Positions 1 to 6,959 of a DNA stretch of 11,219 nt are shown here, in pieces. The position numbers were made by a program, and so were the translations under genes. Numbering within the stretch: the stretch's first letter is position 1; each line of letters begins with the position of its first letter. This stretch comes from Clostridia bacterium (GTDB lineage: Bacteria; Bacillota_A; Clostridia; Oscillospirales; CAG-272): contig JAFQLN010000173.1 of the NCBI GenBank assembly GCA_017414585.1, positions 1-11,219 of the forward strand, written 5' to 3'. The notes below the pieces were generated by a model. It saw nothing but the letters and a program-made list of their open reading frames with translations. It had not been told where the DNA came from and searched no databases.

Positions 1-33
1 CCAGCGACGGGCTGACCTGAGTGGGACGGAATT

Positions 34-98
34 AAAGTTTTTGCGGGGGAAACTTTTTTGAAAAAAAGATTTCCCCCGCGCCCCCTTCAAAAAACTTT
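34..98. repeat. Stem-loop repeat, copy 1 (GC-arm version)
   Basis: A long inverted repeat: the left arm GCGGGGGAAACTTTTTT (43-59) pairs with 62-79, giving 17 base pairs with one bulged A at 69 and a GA loop at 60-61. An outer pair, AAAGTTTTTG (34-43) against CAAAAAACTTT (88-98), encloses it. The CTTTTTT/AAAAAAG core is the same as in the hairpins at 261-294, 6704-6723 and 11106-11125, but the outer arm sequence is different. It lies beyond the terminator at 115-156, downstream of the SLH gene. A role as terminator or as a dispersed repeat is inference; the pairing is directly visible. Confidence 0.75.
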
Positions 99-114
99 AT
101 ACTGGGTAAAAAAT

Positions 115-156
115 AAAAGTATGTGCAAATTTGACATTCAGTTTGCACATACTTTT
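115..156. terminator. Bidirectional rho-independent terminator
   Basis: AAAAGTATGTGCAAA (115-129) and TTTGCACATACTTTT (142-156) form a perfect 15-bp stem with a 12-nt loop. Read on the minus strand the stem is followed by a T-rich run (complement of 109-118), and on the plus strand by GTTTTTG (157-163), so it can end transcripts from both sides. It is the best terminator candidate for the minus-strand SLH gene, whose stop lies about 150 nt upstream in its reading direction. Confidence 0.75.
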
Positions 157-173
157 GTTTTTGCAGAAGTAAC

Positions 174-218
174 GGGCGTGCCGTAAATTACACTTTTCAA
201 CGTAAATGCGGCACGCCC
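174..218. other. Perfect 10-bp inverted repeat in SLH gene 3' region
   Basis: GGGCGTGCCG (174-183) pairs exactly with CGGCACGCCC (209-218) across a 25-nt spacer. It sits between the SLH stop codon and the terminator at 115-156, so it would be part of the 3' untranslated RNA of that gene. No T-run follows it on either strand, so a stand-alone terminator role is unlikely; it may protect the 3' end of the mRNA (inference). Confidence 0.6.
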
Positions 219-240
219 ATTATCATGTTTTTCCAGCATA

Positions 241-296
241 AAAGTTTTTGAGGAGGGGTACGGGGAGGAACTTTTTTCAAAAAGTTTCTCCCCGCC
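241..296. repeat. Stem-loop repeat, copy 2 (GC-arm version)
   Basis: AAAGTTTTTG (241-250) leads into a hairpin whose arms are CGGGGAGGAACTTTTT (261-276) and 279-294, with a TC loop. All 16 positions pair, one of them as G-U. The opening AAAGTTTTTG and the CTTTTT-TC-AAAAAG core match the other copies in this window. It lies 13 nt beyond the stop codon of the SLH gene and may be the first structure in its 3' untranslated region. Confidence 0.75.
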
Positions 297-306
297 AAAA
301 CAGTCC

Positions 307-3180
307 TTATTTCTTGTCAGCCCAGCCCATGACGTTCTTGCAGAACACTTCAAGAAGCTGTGCGAGTTCGCTGCGCTTTGCATCGCCGGTAGGATCAATG
401 CGGCTACCGGTGGTGTAAATGAGGAAGTCATTCTTCTGCGCATACTTGACTGCGTCTGCCGCCCAGTCAGCAACAGAGCTGCGGTCGAACATGGTCAGCG
501 TCGTGCCTGCGATATCCGGAGCGAGATTTTCTACAAACACAGCGTAGCGGTACATCAGAACGTACATCTGCTGGTGCGTGATGTAGTCCTGCGGACCGAA
601 TCTGCCGTCGCCGTAGCCTTCGATCAGTCCGTTTTCCGTTGCCCACTTGATGTAGGGAACAGCGTATGCAATGCTTGCGTCAGAGTAGCTTACGTCCGTG
701 AAGTCGGACTTGGTGCCGTATCTTGCCTTAGCGGTCGCGTCGGTCAGACCGGACAGACGTCCGAGAACCGTTACGAACATCGCGCGGGTCATGGTGTTGT
801 TCGGAGAGAACTTGCCGCCGTTACCCTGGAACAGACCGTTTTCGGTTACGAATTCAACAGCGCTGTAATATTCATCTCTTTCATATACGTCGCTGTAGGG
901 GTTCTTCCAGTCGGACTTGGATTCCTTGAAGGTAACTTCCAGCTTCGTATCCTTGGAAACATTCTTGAGCTTGTAGGTTGCAACGCCCGTGTTGCTGTTG
1001 ACGGAGTAGTTTGCCGTATCGGAAACAACGCTCTTCGATGCAGCCTTGACGGTATTGATTTCGTATCCCTTGTCGGGAGTGATCGTGAAGGTCACGTCAG
1101 TACCCTTGCCTACTACAACCTTTTTGTCGGTGAGTGCGGGGGATGCGGTAACCTTACCGTTTTCGCCGACGGAAACTTCTACGGTGTAGAAGCCCGGGAG
1201 CGGCTTGTCATACTCGAACTTGATGCTTTCGCCCTTCTTGAGGGTGATGGTGACATCCTTGTCGTGGTAAGTGAACTTCGCGTCGGTATCGGAGGAATTC
1301 TTGATGGTGACGGTGTAATCCTTGTCAGCTTCATCAATCACGATGGTGTCGGAGTAGAAGGTGAGATCGTTGCCTGCAAGGTCGATCACGATGTTGTGTT
1401 CGGGAGAGAAGTCGTCGAAGGAGGAATCGATCTTGAAATCCTTGCCGAGCTTGAGGAGGATGTACTTGGAGTCTCTGACGTCGGAGAGATCGAAATTGCC
1501 CCAGACTTCTTCATCGTCGTCGTCGTTGCAGAATTCGAGTGCGTCTTCGAGTTCTTCGTATTCCGCAATGAGGGTGTCGTCATAAATGTAGGATACGTTT
1601 GCTGTGCCTACTTCTACCTTGAAGTTGTATTCCTTCGTGGATGCTTTGGAGTCGTCTCTGTCGGAATAGTAGGGGTAGCTGATGCGGACGTTAACGTACT
1701 TGTCGCCGTCGGAGTCTTCAGCAACGTCCGATTCACGGATGGTGTCGCGGTAGGTGGAGGAAGACTTCTGCTTGCCGTCCTTGTCGAGAACTTCGATTTC
1801 GATATCGGTGAAGAAATCAAAATCAGCGAGTTCTTCATAGGTAAGCGTTTCAGTTTCGGTAGCGGTCTTGGAAGTACCGGTTTCCTTGTAGAGCTTGACT
1901 TTGAGTTCCTTGATGTCTTCCTTGGTGATTTCGTCGCCTACGGAGTATACGGATTCTTCCAGTTCAGCGGAGGTGACGGCGTTGAGCTTGCGGGAGTCGG
2001 TCTGCTTTGCGGTTACGGTAATATCCGTTACATCGAAGGGAATCGTAACATTCTTGCCGTTGACCGTGAATTTATGCGAGATTCTTACGGTCTTGGTTCC
2101 CGCTGTTGTAAAAGCAGTAAGACCGGAAAGGGTTGTATTGGCGGTATAAGTATAGGAAGTGATCTCACCTGCACGTTCATAGTCGTACAGCTTGATGATC
2201 ATACCTGCAGGGTTAAAGGTTTCGCCTACTTCGTATGTCATCTTATCAGCAGCTCTGTACACAACAACGTAAGGGACAAGAGTAGTCGGCTGCTGGGTTG
2301 CCGGTGGATCGGTTTCTTCGGGTTCGGTTTCTTCGGGTTTTACCGTGATGGGGTTTACCGTAAAGCTTTTGCCCTGATATGTAACCGTATAGGAAGTATC
2401 AGAAGCTGTCAGTTCTCCGCTCGGAGATACGGTGAAACCGCTGGTGATATTCTGCTTTGTGCCGTTGTTATAGGTAACTTCAACGGTAAGACCGGAAATC
2501 ACATCACCGACCTCGAACGTTGTGGGGGGATCAATCACACGGATGGATTCGGTCAGACGTTCTGCAACCGTGATATTCTTGGAAGTTGTCGTTGTAAAGG
2601 TTTTGTAGGTGATGGATGCTGTTTTGCCGGAATGGGTAGTGTTCAGCGGCGTTCCGTCTGCGGGAGAAACCGTGTAATCGGATGCGCTGAGGGTCTTCGT
2701 ATCTGCGTCAAGGTTATAAACAGCCTTTACGATCATACCGGCGGTGCTGAATGTATCACCGGTGTAATAATCCATAACAGTCGGGTCACTTTCGACAATA
2801 ATGCGCTTGCATTCACGTGCTGCGAAAGTAATGGTAATGGACTTTTTCGCACCGTTGCTGTCTACTTCAAAGGTTGCTTTACCGGCAGCCTTGGGAGTAA
2901 CAACACCGGACTGGGAAATCGAAGCAATATCTGCGCTTGCGGTTGTGCCGAGTGTCCAGATATAATTTCCTGCTCCACCCGTTGCGTTCAGCTGAAGCGT
3001 TGTTTTTTCTTCATCAAAATAGAATGTATTTTTGCTTGTGTTGAAAGACGCATTGTCCGCAACAACAATTGCCAGCGGCTGCGGTGCCTCTGTTTCTTCA
3101 CCATCGGCAAATACGCTGACGGGCATCACCATCACTACCGCTAAAATCAGCGACAGCAGGCTTACGAGTTTCTTTTTCAT
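307..3180 (-). CDS. SLH-domain surface protein with Ig-like repeats
   Basis: A 957-residue exported cell-surface protein. A signal peptide is clear: MKKK, a hydrophobic core (5-19), then VFA|DG with likely cleavage after residue 25. The mature part begins with a bacterial Ig-like (group 2 type) domain (about 37-120). Three beta-rich domains follow at about 124-206, 208-281 and 302-391 that resemble Big_3, each opening with a G(D/E)xFxxxGMxxK-like or VGD motif. A proline/glutamate linker PEETEPEETDPP (282-293) separates the second and third. An acidic region (about 400-650) and a divergent InlB B-repeat-like domain (about 663-752, GENGKVTASP...PDKGYEI) lead to three SLH domains (758-811, 827-882, 898-950), which in this family bind secondary cell wall polymer. 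The TRAE motif is TRAM, THQQ and KRSE in the three repeats, so it is eroded. The start has GGAAGG 8 nt upstream. Ligand and role are unknown; adhesion or envelope scaffolding is inference. Confidence 0.9.
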   Translation of the reverse strand: MKKKLVSLLSLILAVVMVMPVSVFADGEETEAPQPLAIVVADNASFNTSKNTFYFDEEKTTLQLNATGGAGNYIWTLGTTASADIASISQSGVVTPKAAGKATFEVDSNGAKKSITITFAARECKRIIVESDPTVMDYYTGDTFSTAGMIVKAVYNLDADTKTLSASDYTVSPADGTPLNTTHSGKTASITYKTFTTTTSKNITVAERLTESIRVIDPPTTFEVGDVISGLTVEVTYNNGTKQNITSGFTVSPSGELTASDTSYTVTYQGKSFTVNPITVKPEETEPEETDPPATQQPTTLVPYVVVYRAADKMTYEVGETFNPAGMIIKLYDYERAGEITSYTYTANTTLSGLTAFTTAGTKTVRISHKFTVNGKNVTIPFDVTDITVTAKQTDSRKLNAVTSAELEESVYSVGDEITKEDIKELKVKLYKETGTSKTATETETLTYEELADFDFFTDIEIEVLDKDGKQKSSSTYRDTIRESDVAEDSDGDKYVNVRISYPYYSDRDDSKASTKEYNFKVEVGTANVSYIYDDTLIAEYEELEDALEFCNDDDDEEVWGNFDLSDVRDSKYILLKLGKDFKIDSSFDDFSPEHNIVIDLAGNDLTFYSDTIVIDEADKDYTVTIKNSSDTDAKFTYHDKDVTITLKKGESIKFEYDKPLPGFYTVEVSVGENGKVTASPALTDKKVVVGKGTDVTFTITPDKGYEINTVKAASKSVVSDTANYSVNSNTGVATYKLKNVSKDTKLEVTFKESKSDWKNPYSDVYERDEYYSAVEFVTENGLFQGNGGKFSPNNTMTRAMFVTVLGRLSGLTDATAKARYGTKSDFTDVSYSDASIAYAVPYIKWATENGLIEGYGDGRFGPQDYITHQQMYVLMYRYAVFVENLAPDIAGTTLTMFDRSSVADWAADAVKYAQKNDFLIYTTGSRIDPTGDAKRSELAQLLEVFCKNVMGWADKK

Positions 3181-3288
3181 TTTTCTAACCTTCCTTCTGT
3201 TTTTTCGTTCTTATTTGAAACGTGTACGGAATCCCCGCAGCGGCTTTTGCGGTTTTCTGATTCCGCCCGACGGTTTCGATACAGATTC

Positions 3289-3317
3289 ATCATACCATAT
3301 TCTGACGCTTTTGGCAC
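3289..3317 (-). promoter_or_regulatory. Candidate promoter of the SLH gene
   Basis: On the minus strand TATGAT (3289-3294) resembles a -10 box, with GTGCCA (3312-3317) 17 bp upstream as a weak -35 (four of six consensus bases). Transcription would start near 3282, leaving an untranslated leader of about 100 nt. An inverted repeat TCTGAC (3301-3306) / GTCAGA (3326-3331) flanks the -35 and could be an operator, but this is weakly supported. Confidence 0.4.
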
Positions 3318-3406
3318 ATCTGCGTGTCAGAATTTACAATGTTTTTACACTTTCACCTGTATAAAACCATCCGTTTCCGCATTAGACGTTCCTTTTCAGG
3401 CGAAAG

Positions 3407-3429
3407 TTCCCGTTTCGGGAAAATTTTTT
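3407..3429 (+). terminator. Hairpin plus T-run beyond the sialidase-like gene
   Basis: TTCCCG (3407-3412) and CGGGAA (3416-3421) form a 6-bp stem with a TTT loop, followed by AATTTTTT. The T-run is on the plus strand, so it would stop plus-strand (antisense) transcription. The minus-strand gene ends only 14 nt away, and for it the hairpin has no proper T-tract. It may act partly in both directions (inference). Confidence 0.4.
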
Positions 3430-3434
3430 CTGCG

Positions 3435-4559
3435 TCACCATGCAATCTGCGCAATTCTCGTGCGGACGAGACAGCTTTCATCCGTTTTCCCGACGCCGCC
3501 GGCACAGTATGCGATGAGCGCCGTATTTTCCGACGTGAAGTGCAGTGCCGGATAGCAGAAGCCCGCTTCGGGATCATTCTCCAGCTCGATCGGGGAGGAG
3601 AAGTGCACGCCGTCGTCGGAGAACGCGATCACAAGGGGATTTCTTCCGCCCGTCCATGCACCCCGCGTATTATGCTGGCTGCGTCCGTAGGTCAGCGGCA
3701 CGGGATTGTACACGGCGGCGTACTGTCCGGAATAGGGATTGCGTTTGATCAGCATCGGCGACTCCGGAGAAGGGAAGCGCGACGGCTGGGGCGCAAACCA
3801 CGATGCACCTCCGTCAATCGACACGCTTTCGTACTGCCATCCCGTATCGGTGCGGAAATTGGCGTACAGCGTGCCGCCGGGAAGCTCGCACACACCCGGC
3901 TCCTGCAGTCCCGTGGACGACTTGCCGCCGCCTGTGAGCATGATGTATTCACTGATCTGGTGCCATGTCCGTCCGTCGTCGTCCGATGCCGTGAAGACCG
4001 CGTAGGAATGCATCCGGACAGAATCGCGCTGCCCGCGGTAGAGCATAGCGGTCGGGTGGTTCGCAAGGGGGACGAGCAGTCTGCCGCTTTGTGTACGGAG
4101 CACGCGGTCATTGTTGATGACATAGTATCCCTTGTACGGCGGGGAACAGAGAACACCGTCACTCCACGTTTCGCCGCCATCCGCAGACCGGCGCAGGATG
4201 TATTCCGACCAGATGCCGCGGTGCTTGACGAGGTAGAAAAGTCCGATATCGCCGTTGTTCATCCGCATGAGGGAGACGGACATACAGTTGATTTCCTCCG
4301 ATTCGCCCGCAAGTACATCGTCTCCGGTGTGCACTTCGGGACGGACGAATATTTTCGGTTCGGAGAAGGTTTTTCCGCCGTCGGAGGAATAGATGCCCGC
4401 GATTTCGGCGTATGCGTGGTCACCGGCGTGTGAACCGGCATAGCGGCTGTAGGCGAAGAGAATGCGTCCGTCGGCGAGGGTGAGGAATGCGCCTTCACTG
4501 CTGCGCGGATTGGCGGCAGTCGGCGCGAGATCGAGAATGCCTGTTTTGGTGACAGTCAT
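3435..4559 (-). CDS. Sialidase-like (BNR/Asp-box) beta-propeller protein
   Basis: A 374-residue protein of the sialidase superfamily (six-bladed propeller). Asp-box turns SxDxGxTW/F occur at 58-65, 125-132, 192-199 and 247-254, with a shortened one, SDDGVHF, at 314-320; the spacings are 67, 67, 55 and 67 residues. Candidate catalytic residues by motif are Arg19 (NPRSSEGAF), Asp47 (GDHAYAE), Glu220 (LQEPGV), Arg236 (NFRTDTG), Arg306 (GGRNPLV) and Tyr336 (FCYPAL). Together they resemble the arginine triad, acid and tyrosine/glutamate pair of exo-sialidases, although the usual RIP motif at the first arginine is absent. There is no signal peptide or membrane segment, so it is probably cytoplasmic and would act on imported sugars. 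AAGGAG lies 7-8 nt before the ATG. It starts 48 nt after ktrA with no terminator between, so it may be the third gene of that operon. The true substrate is uncertain; related propellers act on sugars other than sialic acid. Confidence 0.8.
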   Translation of the reverse strand: MTVTKTGILDLAPTAANPRSSEGAFLTLADGRILFAYSRYAGSHAGDHAYAEIAGIYSSDGGKTFSEPKIFVRPEVHTGDDVLAGESEEINCMSVSLMRMNNGDIGLFYLVKHRGIWSEYILRRSADGGETWSDGVLCSPPYKGYYVINNDRVLRTQSGRLLVPLANHPTAMLYRGQRDSVRMHSYAVFTASDDDGRTWHQISEYIMLTGGGKSSTGLQEPGVCELPGGTLYANFRTDTGWQYESVSIDGGASWFAPQPSRFPSPESPMLIKRNPYSGQYAAVYNPVPLTYGRSQHNTRGAWTGGRNPLVIAFSDDGVHFSSPIELENDPEAGFCYPALHFTSENTALIAYCAGGVGKTDESCLVRTRIAQIAW

Positions 4560-4607
4560 GATATGCTCCTTTGGATGGGATGGAATTGGGAGGGAAAGTG
4601 CATGGCA

Positions 4608-5291
4608 TCAGCTGTGCAGGTATTCCTCAAAGGCGCGGATATCGTCGTTTTTGCCGATGACGGTAATCGTGTCTTCGGCGTGCAGGACGGTGGCGGGACG
4701 GATATCGGTGGTGATTTCTCCGGCGGAACGCACGGCGATGATGTTGAGATGGAATGTGGGACGGATGCCGAGGTCGATGACGGTCATACCGTCCACTTTG
4801 GCTGTGAGGGAAAGCTCCATAATATCAATGCTGTCGGACAGGCTGATGTATTCGAGCACGTGCGGGGAGACGAGCTTTCCGGCAAGGCGGAGCGCCATGT
4901 CATGTTCGGGGTAGATGACCTCCGCACCGAGCATGGAGAGGACTTCGCCCTGTTCCCGGCTGCGTGCTTTGGCAATGACGCGCTTGACGCCGAGACGGAG
5001 CACCTGCATGGTTGTGAGGATACTGACGTCAAACTGTTCCCCGATGCCGATGATTGCGACGTCCGCTTCCGCGATGCCGGTTTCGGCAAGGCTTTCCGCA
5101 GTCAGCCCGTCTTCGATCACAAATGCGTTCGGGGTGAACTCTGCCGCCTCGTCGATTTTCGCGCGGTCCTTGTCGATCACCAGCACATCCTTGCCTTTTG
5201 CCGCCAGTTCCTGTGCCAGTGCAAAGCCGAACCTGCCGAGTCCGATCACCGCGTAGAGCTGGTTGTTTTTGTTCTGTTTTTTAATTTTCAT
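4608..5291 (-). CDS. ktrA: Potassium uptake regulatory subunit KtrA/TrkA
   Basis: A 227-residue cytoplasmic RCK protein that forms the gating ring under the KtrB/TrkH translocator. The N-terminal half (about 12-130) is a Rossmann TrkA_N domain: YAVIGLGRFG holds the GxGxxG loop (17-22) and the acidic residue closing the second strand is Asp40 in VLVIDKD, which in this family binds NAD(H) or ATP/ADP. The C-terminal half (about 145-225) has the TrkA_C fold, with DGMTVIDLGIR and EDTITVIGKNDDI; in Gram-positive KtrA this domain can bind cyclic di-AMP. Length is typical of the single-RCK KtrA type, about half that of the two-unit E. coli TrkA. AAAGGA stands 9 nt before the ATG. The gene begins 43 nt after ktrB ends, so the two form an operon. 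Confidence 0.92.
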   Translation of the reverse strand: MKIKKQNKNNQLYAVIGLGRFGFALAQELAAKGKDVLVIDKDRAKIDEAAEFTPNAFVIEDGLTAESLAETGIAEADVAIIGIGEQFDVSILTTMQVLRLGVKRVIAKARSREQGEVLSMLGAEVIYPEHDMALRLAGKLVSPHVLEYISLSDSIDIMELSLTAKVDGMTVIDLGIRPTFHLNIIAVRSAGEITTDIRPATVLHAEDTITVIGKNDDIRAFEEYLHS

Positions 5292-5334
5292 ATCGGTTCA
5301 TCCTTTTTGTTGCAGTATTCGGAACGGGTACATT

Positions 5335-6630
5335 TTACCCGATCGGGAGGTCTTCTTCGGGACGGGACGCCTTGACTTCCCGTTCCGTTTTCCACAGCGT
5401 CGCAATGGTCAAAGGTCCAAGACGTCCGACAAACATCGTCACGAGCAGGATGATCTTCGACGGAGCGCTGAGGGAAGGGGTGATCCCCGTCGAGAGACCC
5501 GCTGTCGAGAAGCCGGAAATCTGCTCAAAGAGGATATCTCTGAGCGGAATGCCCGGGTCGAACACGGACATGAGCACGGTCTGCACGAGCACCCACACCA
5601 CGCCGAGCGAAATGATCACGAAGGCTTTGTGCATGGTGTCTTCCTTCAGCCGTTTTTTGAACGCACGCGCTTCGTGTCCGGTGGCATTGGAGACAAGCGA
5701 TGAGCAGAGCGCAAAGAAGGTCGTGGTCTTCACGCCGCCGCCTGTCGAACCGGGGGACGCGCCGATGAACATGAGCACGCAGAGCACCACGATCCCCGCA
5801 TTGGAAAAGCCGGCAATGGGATATGTCGCAAAGCCCGCGGTTCTCGTCGTGACGCTGGCGAAGAACGCGCCCATCCACGAAATCCCGTCCCCTTCGGTCA
5901 GCTTGATGATGAGTGTCCCGCCGAGAAGCAGAACGGAAGTCATCATCAGAACGACCTTCGTATGCAGGGAGAAGCGTTCGCCTTTTTTATGAAAGAGCAG
6001 CTCGCGGATGACGAAAAATCCGAGTCCTCCGAAAATGATCAGAGCGCAGGTAACGGCATTGAACCAGACGTCATGCGTATACACCCCGACCGAATCGCCG
6101 CGGCCGAGGACGTCGAAACCGCCGTTGTTGAACGCCGCAATCGAGTGGAAAACCGAGTACCACACGGCGCGTCCGAGCGGATAGTCCCTGCTGAATGTGA
6201 AGAAAGACAGCAGCGCTCCGAGGGCTTCGATGGAAATATCGAGAAGCAGCACGGCGCGGATGAGGGGCTTGAGTCCGTCCCATGTGGGGTAGTTGAGCGC
6301 TTCCTTGATGAGATTGTTCTCACGCATATTGAGCTGTCCGCCGAAGAGAACGATCAGTCCGGCACCGAGCGAAGTAATCCCCAGCCCGCCGATCTGCAGG
6401 AGCACGGCGATGACAGCCTGTCCGAAAAAGGAGTATGCCGCGCCCGTATCCACCGTGACCAGTCCCGTGACGCAGACTGCGCTGACCGAGGAAAAAAGTG
6501 CGTCGAGGAAGGTGACTTCCACCTTTCCGCTGTGTGCTGCGGGCAGGCAGAGCAGAACGGCTCCGATCAGAATCACGGACAGAAAGCCGAGCGCAATGAC
6601 CCTGCCGGGCGTAAATTTTCTTTTTTTCAC
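5335..6630 (-). CDS. ktrB: Potassium uptake membrane subunit KtrB/TrkH
   Basis: A 431-residue integral membrane protein of the Trk/Ktr/HKT superfamily, made of four membrane-pore-membrane units. The four filter loops are visible: AVCVTGLVTV (Gly56), AFNNGGFDVLG (Gly170/171), TTRTAGFATY (Gly266) and SGFSTAGLSTG (Gly378). The conserved SPGSTGGGVKTTTF (292-305) and VGRLGPLT (401-408) are also present, so the pore looks intact. I start it at GTG (6628-6630): GGAAGG lies 8 nt upstream and the -10 box of a promoter at 6665-6670 lies just before it. An in-frame TTG at 6675 would fall upstream of that -10 and has no ribosome binding site. The next gene, 43 nt downstream, is the ktrA ring subunit. Ktr systems import potassium, often with sodium dependence; a sodium pump gene lies nearby but in a separate unit. 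Confidence 0.93.
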   Translation of the reverse strand: MKKRKFTPGRVIALGFLSVILIGAVLLCLPAAHSGKVEVTFLDALFSSVSAVCVTGLVTVDTGAAYSFFGQAVIAVLLQIGGLGITSLGAGLIVLFGGQLNMRENNLIKEALNYPTWDGLKPLIRAVLLLDISIEALGALLSFFTFSRDYPLGRAVWYSVFHSIAAFNNGGFDVLGRGDSVGVYTHDVWFNAVTCALIIFGGLGFFVIRELLFHKKGERFSLHTKVVLMMTSVLLLGGTLIIKLTEGDGISWMGAFFASVTTRTAGFATYPIAGFSNAGIVVLCVLMFIGASPGSTGGGVKTTTFFALCSSLVSNATGHEARAFKKRLKEDTMHKAFVIISLGVVWVLVQTVLMSVFDPGIPLRDILFEQISGFSTAGLSTGITPSLSAPSKIILLVTMFVGRLGPLTIATLWKTEREVKASRPEEDLPIG

Positions 6631-6664
6631 GAAAACATCCTTCCGGTAAAACTTTGATGATTCT

Positions 6665-6693
6665 ATTATAAACAAGGGGCTGTTGCAAGTAAA
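6665..6693 (-). promoter_or_regulatory. Promoter of the ktrB-ktrA operon
   Basis: On the minus strand a perfect -10 box TATAAT (6665-6670) is preceded, 17 bp upstream, by TTTACT (6688-6693) as a four-of-six -35. Transcription should begin near 6658, about 28 nt before the GTG start. The -35 lies on the left boundary of the repeat at 6687-6778, so that repeat may supply the -35 sequence. Confidence 0.65.
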
Positions 6694-6778
6694 AAGTTTT
6701 GGTCGAGCTTTTTCAAAAGCTCGTGGGGTTCAAAGGGGCAAAGCCCCTTGTCGAGCTCCGCAGAGCTCGAAACACCCA
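6687..6778. repeat. Compound hairpin repeat, copy 3
   Basis: An ordered series of perfect short hairpins: CGAGCTTTT (6704-6712) with AAAAGCTCG (6715-6723), AAGGGGC (6733-6739) with GCCCCTT (6743-6749), and TCGAGCTC (6751-6758) with GAGCTCGA (6763-6770). The block starts AAGTAAAAAGTTTTGG and ends TCGAAACACCCA. The same start, order and end recur at 11088-11218, so this is a dispersed repeat family. It sits between oadG and ktrB and has no coding capacity. Mechanism of spread is unknown. Confidence 0.8.
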
Positions 6779-6805
6779 AGACTTCCGAAAAAGTTCCTCT
6801 TTTTG

Positions 6806-6875
6806 GTTCTTTGGAATTTCGTAAGAAATTCACTCCTCGCTAAAGCGCCTTTACTGCGTAAAGGAGAAAAAGAAC
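6806..6875. other. Three-way-junction-like nested inverted repeats
   Basis: An outer pair GTTCTTT (6806-6812) / AAAGAAC (6869-6875) encloses two perfect hairpins: GAATTTC (6814-6820) / GAAATTC (6825-6831) with a GTAA loop, and CCTTTAC (6848-6854) / GTAAAGG (6858-6864) with a TGC loop. No reading frame with a ribosome binding site is seen here. It could be part of the adjacent repeat or a structured RNA segment; function unknown. Confidence 0.55.
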
Positions 6876-6901
6876 GAATAAACAGTTTGGATACAAATCA
6901 A

Positions 6902-6941
6902 GGCTGTCGCATTTCGGAATTTTTCCCTAAGTGCGACAGCC
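6902..6941 (-). terminator. Terminator-like stem after oadB-oadG
   Basis: GGCTGTCGCA (6902-6911) and TGCGACAGCC (6932-6941) form a perfect 10-bp GC-rich stem with a 20-nt loop, 18 nt beyond the oadG stop in the minus direction. What follows on that strand (CTTGATTTGT) is only moderately T-rich, so termination may be weak or depend on other structures in the tract. Confidence 0.55.
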
Positions 6942-6959
6942 CCTTTCAGAGAATACTTA

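Noticed and set aside
574..3144. Long plus-strand open frame opposite the SLH gene
   Set aside because: Shadow of the coding strand: cysteine/glycine/valine-rich, no domain, while the minus frame has a signal peptide and SLH domains.
3324..4433. Plus-strand open frame opposite the sialidase-like gene
   Set aside because: Low-complexity antisense product without motifs; the minus strand carries clear Asp boxes.
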